Assembly (NCBI RefSeq): GCF_029227915.1
Contig: NC_079889.1
Span: 11,488,001-11,552,000, forward strand
Source of the DNA: Hydractinia symbiolongicarpus
Taxonomy: Eukaryota; Cnidaria; Hydrozoa; Anthoathecata; Hydractiniidae
Reading direction: 5' to 3'
DNA length: 64,000 nucleotides
The notes under the pieces were generated by a model that did no database searches, had not been told where the DNA came from, and saw only the letters and a program-made list of their open reading frames with translations. Of the stretch, positions 32,517-47,102 are shown piece by piece; the stretch's first letter is position 1; each line of letters begins with the position of its first letter. The translations under genes and the position numbers were made by a program.

Positions 32517-34616
32517 AGGTACACATTTTCATTGTAATGTAGACATGTTTATTGTAAGGTGGACAGGTTCCCTGTAAGGTAAACTTGTTCACTGATAGCC
32601 AGACATTATCATTGTAAGGCACAAGTGTTTATTGTAGGGTATACATGTTCATTGTAAGGTACCCAATTTCATTATAAGGTGGACATGTTCACTTTAGGGT
32701 GGATAGGTTTCCTGTATGGTAGACATGCTTAGTGTGAGGCACGCATGTTCATTGTAAGGCGTAACTGTTCATTCTAAGGTCAATATGTTTAATGTAAGGT
32801 ACACATGTTCACGGTAAGATAAGCATGTTCATTGTGGAGAACACGTACTCACTGTAAGGCAACCATGTTCATTGTAAGGTACACATATTAGGATAGACAT
32901 GCTCCATGTAAGGTAGGTTTGTTCACGGTAAGAACACGTGTTCATTGCCGGGTGTACAAGGTTATTGTAAGGTACACATGTTTATTGTAACGTAGACTAG
33001 TACACTGTAAGGTAAACATGTTCATTGTAAAGTAGACATATTCATTGTAAGGCAGATATGTAGTTTTTATAGGTCAATTTTTTAATGTGAGGTAACATGG
33101 TCATTGTAAGGTTACTATGTTTATTGTAAGGTAGACATGTTTATTATAAGGTGGACAGGTTCCCTGTAAAGTAAACTGTTTCACTGAAAGTCAGACATTA
33201 TCATTGTAAGGTACACATGCACGTACACATGTTCATTGTAACGTACACATTTTCATTGTAAAGTAGACATGTTCACTGTAGGGTGGATATGTTTCCTGTT
33301 TGGTAGACATGTTCAGTGTGAGAAACGTGTGCTCATTGTAGGGCGTAATTGTTCATTCTAAGGTTAATGTGTTTATTGTAAGGTACACATGTTCGCTGTA
33401 AGATAAGCATGTTCATTGTGGGAAACATGTCTTCACTGTAAAGCAACCATGTTCAATGTAAGGTACACATATTCATTGTAAGGTACACATGTTCATTGTA
33501 AAGGAGACAAAGTCATTGGAGGGCAGACATGCTCCGTGTGCGGTAGGTTTGTTCACTGAAAAGGACACGTGTTCATTGCTGGGTGTACATGGTTATTGTT
33601 GGGTACAAGTGTTCACTGTAAAGTAACCATGTTTATTGTAGGGAAGACGTGTTCTCAGTAACGTAACCATGTTCAAGGCGGACGTAAAAATGTTCATTGT
33701 AAAGTACACAGGTTCACTGAAAGTTTGGCATTTTCATTCTAGCAAACACGTGTTCACTGTAAGGCAATCATGTTCATTGTAACGTACACATGTTCATTGT
33801 AAGGTAGACAAAGTCATTGTAGGGTAGACATGCCCCGTGTACGGTAGGCTTGTTCACTCTAAGGGATACATGTTCATTGTCGGGTGTACATGGTTAATGT
33901 TAGGTATACGTGTTCACTGTACGGTAACCATGTTTATTGTAGGGATGACATGTCCAAAGTAAGGCAACCACGTTCATTGTAAGGTAGATATCTTCATTGT
34001 TAGTTACACCTGCTCATTGTGAGGTAGAAATTAAAATTGTGGGACATACTTGCTCCCTGTAACGTAGACTGACAAACTGTAAGGTACAAATGTTCATTGT
34101 AATGCACATTTGTTCATTGTAAGGATCACTTGTTCATTGTGAGGTATACATGGTCATAGTAAGGTTAGCATGGTCATTGTACCGTGTACATTCTTATTAT
34201 AAGGTACATATCTTCATTTTAAGTTAGAAAAAGTCATTGTAGGATAGACATGCTCCGTGTAAGATAGTCTTGTTCACTGTAAGGCAACCATGTTCATTGT
34301 AAAGTATACTTGTTCATTGTAAGGTAGAGATATTCATTGTAGGGTAGACTTGCTCCCTGTAACGTAGACCGGTACACTGTAAGGTAAACATATTTTTGTA
34401 AGGTAAAGATGTTCATTGTAAGGCACATTTGTTCATTGTAAAGGTCACTTGGTCGTTGTGAGGTATACATGGTCATAGCTAGGTTAGCATGTTCATTATA
34501 TGGTACACATTTTCATTGTGAGGTACACATGTTCCTTGTAAGTTACACATGTTCATTGTAAGGTACACATAATCCTTGTAAGGCAGACATGTTCATTGTA
34601 GGTTGTACAGGTTCCC

Positions 34617-34647
34617 TGTACATGTACAGGTTCCCTGTACATGTACA
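34617..34647 (+). repeat. 19-bp sub-repeat carrying TGTACATGTACA, copy 1
   Basis: GGTTCCCTGTACATGTACA is repeated so that the 12-bp palindrome TGTACATGTACA occurs at 34,617-34,628 and 34,636-34,647. One base has been lost from the normal 20-bp spacing. Confidence 0.9.
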
Positions 34648-35904
34648 GGTTCCCTGTAAGGTAGACTGGGTCACTGTAAGGTACACATGTTTATTATAAG
34701 GTACACATGTAGGTACACACGTTCATTGTAAGGTTCACATTTTATTGTAATGTAGACATGTTTATTGTAAGGTGGACAGGTTCCCTGTAAGGTAAACTTG
34801 TTCACTGAAAGCCAGACATTATCATTGCAAGGCACAAGTGTTAATTGTAGGGTATTTATGTTCATTGCAAGGTACCCACTTTCATTGCAAGGTAGACATG
34901 TTCACTGTAGGGCGGATAGGTTTCCTGTATGGTAAACATGTTCAGTGTGAGAAACGCATGTTGATTGTTAGACGTAATTGTTCATTCTAAGGTTAATATG
35001 TTCATTTTCAGGTACACATGTTCACTGTAAGATACGCATGTTCATTGTGGGAAACACGCGTTCCCTGTAAGGCAACCATGTTCATTTTTAGGTACCATGT
35101 TCATTGTAAGGTACACATGTTCATTTTAAGGTAGACAAAGTCATTGTAGGATAGACATGCTCCGTGTAAGGTAGGTTTGTTCACGGTAAGGCAACATTAT
35201 TCATTCTAAAGTAGACATGTTCATTGTAAGGTAGAGATATCCATTGTAGGGTAGACTTGCTCCCTGTAACGTAGACGAGTACACTGTAAGGTACACATGT
35301 TCATTGTAGGGCAGACATGTAGTTGTTATACGTCAAAATTTTAATGTGAGGTAACATGGTCATTTTAAGGTTACCATGTTCATTGTAAGCTACACATATT
35401 CCTTGTAAGGTAGAAATGTTCATTGTAGGGTTGACAAGTTCCCTTTAAGGTAGAATGGGTCACTGTAAGTTACACATGTTCATTATCAGGTACACATGTA
35501 GGTAGACAGGAACATTGCAAAGTACACATTTTCATTGTAATGTAGACATGTTTATTGTAAGGTGGACAGGTTCCCTGTAAGGTAAACTTGTTCACTGATA
35601 GCCAGACATTATCATTGTAAGGCACAAGTGTTTATTGATGGGTATACATGTTCATTGTAAGGTACCCAATTTCATTATAAGGTGGACATGTTCACTTTAG
35701 GGTGGATAGGTTTCCTGTATGGTAGACATGTTTAGTGTGAGGCACGCATGTTCATTGTAAGGCGTAACTGTTCATTCTAAGGTCAATATGTTTAATGTAA
35801 GGTACACATGTTCACGGTAAGATAAGCATGTTCATTGTGGTGAACACGTGCTCACTGTAAGGCAACCATGTTCATTGTAAGGTACACATGTTCATTATAA
35901 GGTA

Positions 35905-38900
35905 CATATTTTCATTGTAAGGTACACATGTTCAATGTAAGGTAGACAGAGTCATTGTAGGACAGACATGCTCCATGTAAGGTAGGTTTGTTCACGGTAA
36001 GAACACGTGTTCATTGCCTGGTGTACATGGTTATTGTTAAGTACACGTGCTCACTGTAAGGTAACCATGTTTATTGTAGGGAAGACGTGTTCACAGTAAA
36101 GCAACCATTTTCATTGTAATGTGGACATGTTCATTGTGAGGTAAAGATAATCATTGTAGGGTAGACTTGCTGCCTGTAACGTAGACCTGTACACTGTAAG
36201 GTAAACATGTTTATGGCAAAGCAACAATGTTCATTGTAAGGTAGACATGTTCATTGTAAGGTAGACACATTCACTGTAGGGTGGATAGGTTTCCTGTATG
36301 GTAGACTAGTTCAGTGTGAGTCACATTTGTTCATTGTAAGTGTCACTTTGTCATTGTGAGGTATGCATGGTCATAGTAAGGTTAGCGTGTTCACTATAAG
36401 TTAGACATTTTCCTTATAAGGTACATATGTTCATTGTGATGTACACATGTTCAATGTAAGGTAAACGAAGTCACTGTAGGATAGACATGCTCCGTGTCAG
36501 GTAGCTTTGTTCACTGTAAAACAACAATCTTCATTGTAAAGTAGACATGTTCATTGTAAGGCACATTTGTTCATTGTAAAGGTCACTTGGTCGTTGTGAG
36601 GTATACATGGTCATAGCTAGGTTAGCATGTTCATTTTATGGTACACATTTTCATTGTAAGGTACACATGTTCCTTGTAAGTTGCACATGTTCATTGTAAG
36701 GTACACATAATCCTTGTAAGGCAGACATGTTCATTGTAGGTTGTACAGGTTCCCTGTACATGTACAGGTTCCCTGTACATGTACAGGTTCCCTGTAAGGT
36801 AGACTGGGTCACTGTAAGGTACACATGTTTATTATAAGGTACACATGTAGGTACACACGTTCATTGTAAGGTTCACATTTTATTGTAATGTAGACATGTT
36901 TATTGTAAGGTGGACAGGTTCCCAGTAAGGTAAACTTGTTCACTGAAAGCCAGACATTATCATTGCAAGGCACAAGTGTTAATTGTAGGGTATTTATGTT
37001 CATTGCAAGGTACCCACTTTCATTGCAAGGTAGACATGTTCACTGTAGGGCGGATAGGTTTCCTGTATGGTAAACATGTTCAGTGTGAGAAACGCATGTT
37101 GATTGTTAGATGTAATTGTTCATTCTAAGGTTAATATGTTCATTTTCAGGTACACATGTTCACTGTAAGATACGCATGTTCATTGTGGGAAACACGGGTT
37201 CCCTGTAAGGCAACCATGTTCATTGTTAGGTACACATGTTCATTGTAAGGTACACATGTTCATTTTAAGGTAGACAAAGTCATTGTAGGATAGACATGCC
37301 CCGTGTACGATAGGCTTGTTCACAGTAAGGCAACAATACTTATTGTAAAGTAGACATGTTCATTGTAAGGTAGAGATATCCATTGTAGGGTACACTTGCT
37401 CCCTGTAACGTAGACTAGTACACTGTAAGGTTAACATGTTCATTGTAAGGTACACATTTTTCTTGTAAGGTATACATGTTCACTGTAGGGTTGAAAGGTT
37501 CCCTGTAAGGTAGACTGGGTCACTGTAAGGTACACATGTTAATTATAGGGTACATATGTTCAATGTAAGGTAAAGATACTGATTGTAGGACAGACGTGCC
37601 CCCTGTTTCGTAGACTGCCACACTGTAAAGTAAACATGTTCACTGTCAGGCACATTTGTTCATTGTAAGGGTCACTTGTTCATTGTGATGTATACCTGGT
37701 CATAGTAAGGACAGCAAGTTCATTTTAAGGTACACATTTTCATTATAAGGTACATATGTTCATTGTAAGTTACACATGTTCAATGCAAGGTAGACAAAGT
37801 CATTGTAGGATGGACATGATCTGTGTAAGGCAGCCTTGTTTACTGTAAGGCAACAATAATCATTGTAAGGTAGACATGTTCATTGTAAGGTGGACATGTT
37901 CCTTGTATGGTAGACATGTTCATTGTAGGTTTAACAGGTTCCCTGTAAGGTAGACTGGGTCACTGTAAGGAACACATGTTCATTATAAGTTACATATGTA
38001 GGTACACATGTTCATTGTAAGGTTCATATTTTCATTGTAATGTAGACATGATTATTGTAAGGTGGACAGGTTCACTGTAAGGTAAACTGGTTCACTGAAA
38101 GCCAGACACTATCATTGTAAGGCACAAGTGTTAATTGTAGGGTATTTATGTTCATTGTAAGGTACCCACTTTCATTGCAAGGTAGACATGTTCACTGTAA
38201 AGCGGATAGGTTTCCTGTACGGTAGACATGAGAACACGTGCTCACTGTAAGGCAACCATGTTCATTGTAAGGTACACATGTTCATTATAAGGTACATATA
38301 TTCATTGTAAGGTACACATGTTTAATGTAAGGTAGACAAAGTCATTGTAGGATAGACATGCTCCGTGTAAGGTAGGTTTGTTCACGGTAAGGCAACATTA
38401 TTCATTCTAAAGTAGACATGTTCATTGTAAGGTAGAGATATCCATTGTAGGGTAGACTTGCTCCCTGTAACGTAGACGAGTACACTGTAAGGTACACATG
38501 TTCATTGTAGGGCAGATATGTAGTTGTTATACGCCAAAATTTTAATGTGAGGTAACATGGTCATTTTCAGGTTACCATGTTCATTGTAAGCTACACATAT
38601 TCCTTGTAAGGTAGAAATGTTCATTGTAGGGTTGACAAGTTCCCTTTAAGGTAGAATGGGTCACTGTAAGTTACACATGTTCATTATCAGGTACACATGT
38701 AGGTAGACAGGAACATTGCAAAGTACACATTTTCATTGTAATGTAGACATGTTTATTGTAAGGTGGACAGGTTCCCTGTAAGGTAAACTGATTCACTGAA
38801 AGCCACACATTATCATTGTAAGGCACAGGTGTTCATTGTAGGGTATAAATGATCATTGCAAGGTACCCACTTTCATTGCAAGGTAGACATGTTCACTGTA

Positions 38901-39085
38901 TGGCGGATAGGTTTCCTGTATGGTAAACATGTTCAGTGTGAGAAACGCATGTTGATTGTTAGACGTAATTGTTCATTCTAAGGTTAATATGTTCATTTTC
39001 AGGTACACATGTTCACTGTAAGATACGCATGTTCATTGTGAGAAACACGCGTTCCCTGCAAGGCAACCATGTTCATTGTTAGCTA
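35905..39085 (+). repeat. 3,181-bp higher-order repeat, copy 1
   Basis: GGTAGACAGAGTC (35,941), the TGTACATGTACA pair, GAGAACACGTGCTC (38,232) and GGCAGATATG (38,511) all recur exactly 3,181 bp later. This is a direct tandem duplication of a multi-unit block. Confidence 0.88.
36755..36785 (+). repeat. 19-bp sub-repeat carrying TGTACATGTACA, copy 2
   Basis: Same sub-repeat, palindromes at 36,755-36,766 and 36,774-36,785, embedded in a duplicate of the 34.6-kb neighbourhood (offset 2,138). Confidence 0.9.
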
Positions 39086-42000
39086 CATATTTTCATTGTA
39101 AGGTACACATGTTCAATGTAAGGTAGACAGAGTCATTGTAGGACAGACATGCTCCATGTAAGGTAGGTTTGTGCACGGAAAGAACACGTGTTCATTGCCT
39201 GGTGTACATGGTTATTGTTAAGTACACGTGCTCACTGTAAGGTAACCATGTTTATTGTAGGGAAGACGTGTTCACAGTAAAGCAACCATTTTCATTGTAA
39301 TGTGGACATGTTCATTGTGAGGTAAAGATAATCATTGTAGGGTAGACTTGCTGCCTGTAACGTAGACCTGTACACTGTAAGGTAAACATGTTTATGGCAA
39401 AGCAACAATGTTCATTGTAAGGTAGACATGTTCATTGTAAGGTAGACACATTCACTGTAGGGTGGATAGGTTTCCTGTATGGTAGACTAGTTCAGTGTGA
39501 GTCACATTTGTTCATTGTAAGTGTCACTTTGTCATTGTGAGGTATGCATGGTCATAGTAAGGTTAGCGTGTTCACTATAAGTTAGACATTTTCCTTATAA
39601 GGTACATATGTTCATTGTGATGTACACATGTTCAATGTAAGGTAAACGAAGTCACTGCAGGATAGACATGCTCCGTGTCAGGTAGCCTTGTTCACTGTAA
39701 AACAACAATCTTCATTGTAAAGTTGACATGTTCATTGTAAGGCACATTTGTTCATTGTAAAGGTCACTTGGTCGTTGTGAGGTATACATGGTCATAGCTA
39801 GGTTAGCATGTTCATTTTATGGTACACATTTTCATTGTAAGGTACACATGTTCCTTGTAAGTTGCACATGTTCATTGTAAGGTACACATAATCCTTGTAA
39901 GGCAGACATGTTCATTGTAGGTTGTACAAATTCCCTGTACATGTACAGGTTCCCTGTACATGTACAGGTTCCCTGTAAGGTAGACTGGGTCACTGTGAGG
40001 TACACATGTTTATTATAAGGTACACATGTAGGTACACACGTTCATTGTAAGGTTCACATTTTATTGTAATGTAGACATGTTTATTGTAAGGTGGACAGGT
40101 TCCCTGTAAGGTAAACTTGTTCACTGAAAGCCAGACATTATCATTGCAAGGCACAAGTGTTAATTGTAGGGTATTTATGTTCATTGCAAGGTACCCACTT
40201 TCATTGCAAGGTAGACATGTTCACTGTAGGGCGGATAGGTTTCCTGTATGGTAAACATGTTCAGTGTGAGAAACGCATGTTGATTGTTAGATGTAATTGT
40301 TCATTCTAAGGTTAATATGTTCATTTTCAGGTACACATGTTCACTGTAAGATACGCATGTTCATTGTGGGAAACACAAGTTCCCTGCAAGGCAACCATGT
40401 TCATTGTTAGGTACACATGTTCATTGTAAGGTACACATGTTCATTTTAAGGTAGACAAAGTCATTGTAGGATAGACATGCCCGGTGTACGATAGGCTTGT
40501 TTACAGTAAGGCAACAAAACTTATTGTAAAGTAGACATGTTCATTGTAAGGTAGAGATATCCATTGTAGGGTACACTTGCTCCCTGTAACGTAGACTAGT
40601 ACACTGTAAGGTTAACATGTTCATTGTAAGGTACACATTTTTCTTGTAAGGTATACATGTTCACTGTAGGGTTGAAAGGTTCCCTGTAAGGTAGACTGGG
40701 TCACTGTAAGGTACACATGTTAATTATAGGGTACACATGTTCAATGTAAGGTAAAGATACTGATTGTAGGACAGACGTGCCCCCTGTTTCGTAGACTGCC
40801 ACACTGTAAAGTAAACATGTTCACTGTCAGGCACATTTGTTCATTGTAAGGGTCACTTGTTCATTGTGATGTATACCTGGTCATAGTAAGGATAGCAAGT
40901 TCATTTTAAGGTACACATTTTCATTATAAGGTACATATGTTCATTGTAAGTTACACATGTTCAATGCAAGGTAGACAAAGTCATTGTAGGATGGACATGA
41001 TCTGTGTAAGGCAGCCTTGTTTACTGTAAGGCAACAATAATCATTGTAAGGTAGACATGTTCATTGTAAGGTGGACATGTTCCTTGTATGGTAGACATGT
41101 TCATTGTAGGTTTAACAGGTTCCCTGTAAGGTAGACTGGGTCACTGTAAGGTACACATGTTCATTATAAGTTACATATGTAGGTACACATGTTCATTGTA
41201 AGGTTCATATTTTCATTGTAATGTAGACATGATTATTGTAAGGTGGACAGGTTCACTGTAAGGTAAACTGGTTCACTGAAAGCCAGACATTATCATTGTA
41301 AGGCACAAGTGTTAATTGTAGGGTATTTATGTTCATTGTAAGGTACCCACTTTCATTGCAAGGTAGACATGTTCACTGTAAGGCGGATAGGTTTCCTGTA
41401 TGGTAGACATGAGAACACGTGCTCACTGTAAGACAACCATGTTCATTGTAAGGTACACATGTTCATTATAAGGTACATATATTCATTGTAAGGTACACAT
41501 GTTTAATGTAAGGTAGACAAAGTCATTGTAGGATAGACTTGCCCCGTGTACGATAGGCTTGTTCACAGTAAGGCAACAATACTTATTGTAAAGTAGACAT
41601 GTTCATTGTAAGGTAGAGATATCCATTGTAGGGTAGACTTGCTCCCTGTAACGTAGACGAGTACACTGTAAGGTACACATGTTCATTGTAGGGCAGATAT
41701 GTAGTTGTTATACGTCAAAATTTTAATGTGAGGTAACATGGTCATTTTAAGGTTACCATGTTCATTGTAAGCTACACATATTCCTTGTAAGGTAGAAATG
41801 TTCATTGTAGGGTTGAAAGGTAGAATGGGTCACTGTAAGTTACACATGTTCATTATCAGGTACACATGTAGGTAGACAGGAACATTGCAAAGTACACATT
41901 TTCATTGTAATGTAGACATGTTTATTGTAAGGTGGACAGGTTCCCTGTAAGGTAAACTGATTCACTGAAAGCCAGACATTATCATTGTAAGGCACAGGTG

Positions 42001-42250
42001 TTCATTGTAGGGTATACATGATCATTGCAAGGTACCCACTTTCATTGCAAGGTAGACATGTTCACTGTATGGCGGATAGGTTTCCTGTATGGTAAACATG
42101 TTCAGTGTGAGAAACGCATGTTGATTGTTAGACGTAATTGTTCATTCGAAGGTTAATATGTTCATTTTCAGGTACACATGTTCACTGTAAGATACGCATG
42201 TTCATTGTGGGAAACACGCGTTCCCTGCAAGGCAACCATGTTCATTGTTA
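39086..42250 (+). repeat. 3,181-bp higher-order repeat, copy 2
   Basis: Tandem partner of 35,905-39,085. A 12-bp deletion near 41,818 (GGGTTGAAAGG) distinguishes it, and a short stretch near 41,530-41,590 has been replaced by a different variant (GCCCCGTGTACG). Confidence 0.88.
39936..39966 (+). repeat. 19-bp sub-repeat carrying TGTACATGTACA, copy 3
   Basis: Same sub-repeat, palindromes at 39,936-39,947 and 39,955-39,966, offset 3,181 from copy 2. It marks the 3,181-bp tandem duplication. Confidence 0.9.
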
Positions 42251-43530
42251 GGTACACATGTTTATTGTAAGGTACACATGTTCATTTTAAGGTAAACAAA
42301 GTCATTGTAGGATAGACATGCCCCGTGTACGATAGGCTTGTTCACAGTAAGGCAACAATACTTATTGTAAAGTAGACATGTTCATTGTAAGGTAGAGATA
42401 TCCATTGTAGGGTACACTTGCTCCCTGTAACGTAGACTAGTACACTGTAAGATTAACATGTTCATTGTAAGGTGCACATTTTTCTTGTAAGGTATACATG
42501 TTCACTGTAGGGTTGAAAGGTTCCCTGTAAGGTAGACTGGGTCACTGTAAGGTACACATGTTAATTATAGGGTACACATGCTCAATGTAAGGTAGGGATA
42601 CTGATTGCAGGACAGACGTGCCCCCTGTTTCGTAGACTGCCACACTGTAAAGTAAACATGTTCATTGTCAGGCACATTTGTTCATTGTAAGGGTCACTTG
42701 CTCATTGTGATGTATACGTGGTCATAGTAAGGACAGCATGTTCATTTTAAGGTACACATTTTCATTATAAGGTACATATGTTCATTGTAAGTTACACATG
42801 TTCAATGCAAGGTAGACAAAGTCATTGTAGGATGGACATGATCTGTGTAAGGTAGCCTTATTTACTGTAAGGCAACAATAATCATTGTAAGGTAGACATG
42901 TTCATTGTAAGGTAGACATGTTCCTTGTATGGTAGACATGTTTATTGTAGGTTTAACAGGTTCCCTGTAAGGTAGACTGGGTCACTGTAAGGTGCACATG
43001 TTCATTATAAGTTACATATGTAGGTACACATGTTCATTGTAAGGTTCATATTTTCATTGTAATGTAGACATGATTATTGTAAGGTGGACAGGTTCACTGT
43101 AAGGTAAACTGGTTCACTGAAAGCCAGACATTATCATTGTAAGGCACAAGTGTTAATTGTAGGGTATTTATGTTCATTGTAAGGTACCCACTTTCATTGC
43201 AAGGTAGACATGTTCACTGTAAGGCGGATAGGTTTCCTGTATGGTAGACATGAGAACACGTGCTCACTGTAAGGCAACCATGTTCATTGTAAGGTACACA
43301 TGTTCATTATAAGGTACATATATTGATTGTAAGGTACACATGTTTAATGTAAGGTAGACAAAGTCATTGTAGGATAGACATGCCCCGTGTATGATAGGCT
43401 TGTTCACAGTAAGGCAACAATACTTATTGTAAAGTAGACATGTTCATTGTAAGGTAGAGATATCCATTGTAGGGTACACTTGCTCCCTGTAACGTAGACT
43501 ACTACACTGTAAGGTTAACATGTTCATTGT
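41661..43530 (+). repeat. higher-order repeat E, copy 1 (offset 3,560-3,572)
   Basis: Shares its unit order with 45,221-47,102. The offset changes from 3,560 to 3,572 at the 12-bp deletion near 41,818. Confidence 0.85.
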
Positions 43531-45220
43531 AAGTCAGATATGTAGTTGTTATAGGTCCATTTTTCAATGTGAGGTCACATCGTCGTTGTAAGGTTAACAT
43601 GTTCATTGTAAGGTACACATTTTTCTTGTAAGGTACACATGTTCATTGTAGGGTTGATAGGTTCCCTGTAAGGTAGACTGGGTCACTGTAAGATACACAT
43701 GTTAATTATAGGGTCACATGTTCAATGTAAGGTAGAGATACTCATTGTAGGACAGACGTGCTCCTTGTTTCGTAGACTGCCACACTGTAAAGTAAACATG
43801 TTTATTGTCAGGCACATTTGTTCATTGTAAGGGTCACTTGTTCATTGTGAGGTATACATGGGCATAGTAAGGATAGCATGTTCATTTTAACGTACACATT
43901 TTCATTATGAGGTACATATATTCATTGTAAGTTACACATGTTCAATGTAAGGTAGACAAAGTCATTGTAGGATGTAGGCATCACGTGTTTACTGTAAGGC
44001 AACCATGTTCATTGTAAGGTAAACATGTTCATTGTAAGAAAGACATATTCATTGTAAGGCAGATATGTAGTTTTTATAGGTCAATTTTTCAATGTGAGGT
44101 AAACATGTTCACTGTAAGGCAGGCATGTTCATTGTAAAAAGCACGTGTCCACTGAAAGACAACCATGTTCATTGTAATGTGGACATGTTCATTGTGAGGT
44201 AGAGGTAATCCTTGTAGGGTAGACTTGCTGCCTGTAACTAGACCGGTACACTGTAAGGTAAACATGTTCATTGTAAAGCAACAATGTTCATTGTAAAGTA
44301 GACATGTTCATTGTAAGGTAGACACATTCACTGTAGGGTGGATAGGTTTCCTGTATGGTAGACTTGTTCAGTGTTAGGCACGCGTGTTCATTGTAAGGCG
44401 TAATTGTTTAATCTAAGGTTAATATGTTCATTGTAAGGCACACATGTTTGCAGTAAGATAAGCATGTTTATTGTGGAAAACACGTGTTCACTGTGAAGCA
44501 ACCATGTTCAATGTAAGGTACACATATTCATTGTAAGGTACACATGTTCAATGTAAGGTAAACGAAGTCACTGTAGGATAGACATGCTCCGTGTCAGGTA
44601 CAATTTTTCACTGTAAAACAACAATTTTCATTGTAAAGTAGACTTGTTCATTGTAAGGTAGAGATATCCATTGTAGGGAAGACTTGCTCCCTGCAATGTA
44701 GAGTAGTACACTGTACGCAATTGTTCATTCTAAGGTAGAGTGTCATTGTAAGGTAACCATGTTTGTTGTAAGTTACACATATTCCTTGTAAGGTAGACAT
44801 GGTCATTGTAGGGTGGACAGGTTCCCTGCAATGTAAACTTATTCACTGAAAGCCAGACATTATCATTGTAAGGCACAGGTGTTCATTGTAGGGTATATAT
44901 GATCATTGTAAGGTACCCACTTTCATTGTAAGGTAGACATGTTCACTGTAGGGTGGATAGGTTTCCTGTATGGTAGACATGTTCAGTGTGAGGCATGCAT
45001 GTTCCTTGTATGGCGTAATTGTTCATTGTAAGGCGTAATTGTTTATTCTAAGGTAAACATGTTCATTGTAAGGTACACATGTTTACTGTAAGGTAGGCAT
45101 GTTCATTGTAGAAAGCACGTGTCCACTGTAAGTCAACCATGTTCATTGTAATGTGGACATGTTCATTGTGAGGTAGAGATAATCATTGTAGGGTAGACTT
45201 GCCGCCTGTAACGTAGACGA

Positions 45221-47102
45221 GTACACTGTAAGGTACACATGTTCATTGTAGGGCAGATATGTAGTTGTTATACGTCAAAATTTTAATGTGAGGTAACATG
45301 GTCATTTTAAGGTTACCATGTTCATTGTAAGCTACACATATTCCTTGTAAGGTAGAAATGTTCATTGTAGGGTTGACAAGTTCCCTTTAAGGTAGAATGG
45401 GTCACTGTAAGTTACACATGTTCATTATCAGGTACACATGTAGGTAGACAGGAACATTGCAAAGTACACATTTTCATTGTAATGTAGACATGTTTATTGT
45501 AAGGTGGACAGGTTCCCTGTAAGGTAAACTGATTCACTGAAAGCCAGACATTATCATTGTAAGGCACAGGTGTTCATTGTAGGGTATACATGATCATTGC
45601 AAGGTACCCACTTTCATTGCAAGGTAGACATGTTCACTGTATGGCGGATAGGTTTCCTGTATGGTAAACATGTTCAGTGTGAGAAACGCATGTTGATTGT
45701 TAGACGTAATTGTTCATTCTAAGGTTAATATGTTCATTTTCAGGTACACATGTTCACTGTAAGATACGCATGTTCATTGTGGGAAACACGCGTTCCCTGC
45801 AAGGCAACCATGTTCATTGTTAGGTACACATGTTTATTGTAAGGTACACATGTTCATTTTAAGGTAAACAAAGTCATTGTAGGATAGACATGCCCCGTGT
45901 ACGATAGGCTTGTTCACAGTAAGGCAACAATACTTATTGTAAAGTAGACATGTTCATTGTAAGGTAGAGATATCCATTGTAGGGTACACTTGCTCCCTGT
46001 AACGTAGACTAGTACACTGTAAGATTAACATGTTCATTGTAAGGTGCACATTTTTCTTGTAAGGTATACATGTTCACTGTAGGGTTGAAAGGTTCCCTGT
46101 AAGGTAGACTGGGTCACTGTAAGGTACACATGTTAATTATAGGGTACACATGCTCAATGTAAGGTAGGGATACTGATTGCAGGACAGACGTGCCCCCTGT
46201 TTCGTAGACTGCCACACTGTAAAGTAAACATGTTCATTGTCAGGCACATTTGTTCATTGTAAGGGTCACTTGCTCATTGTGATGTATACGTGGTCATAGT
46301 AAGGACAGCATGTTCATTTTAAGGTACACATTTTCATTATAAGGTACATATGTTCATTGCAAGTTACACATGTTCAATGCAAGGTAGACAAAGTCATTGT
46401 AGGATGGACATGATCTGTGTAAGGTAGCCTTATTTACTGTAATTCAACAATAATCATTGTAAGGTAGACATGTTCATTGTAAGGTAGACATGTTCCTTGT
46501 ATGGTAGACATGTTTATTGTAGGTTTAACAGGTTCCCTGTAAGGTAGACTGGGTCACTGTAAGGTGCACATGTTCATTATAAGTTACATATGTAGGTACA
46601 CATGTTCATTGTAAGGTTCATATTTTCATTGTAATGTAGACATGATTATTGTAAGGTGGACAGGTTCACTGTAAGGTAAACTGGTTCACTGAAAGCCAGA
46701 CATTATCATTGTAAGGCACAAGTGTTAATTGTAGGGTATTTATGTTCATTGTAAGGTACCCACTTTCATTGCAAGGTAGACATGTTCACTGTAAGGCGGA
46801 TAGGTTTCCTGTATGGTAGACATGAGAACACGTGCTCACTGTAAGGCAACCATGTTCATTGTGAGGTACACATGTTCATTATAAGGTACATATATTGATT
46901 GTAAGGTACACATGTTTAATGTAAGGTAGACAAAGTCATTTTAGGATAGACATGCCCCGTGTACGATAGGCTTGTTCACAGTAAGGCAACAATACTTATT
47001 GTAAAGTAGACATGTTCATTGTAAGGTAGAGATATCCATTGTAGGGTACACTTGCTCCCTGTAACGTAGACTAGTACACTGTAAGGTTAACATGTTCATT
47101 GT
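45221..47102 (+). repeat. higher-order repeat E, copy 2 (offset 3,560-3,572)
   Basis: Partner of 41,661-43,530. Between the two copies lies a block (about 43,530-45,210) more similar to array around 18-19 kb and 30-31 kb, so the array is a mosaic. Confidence 0.85.
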
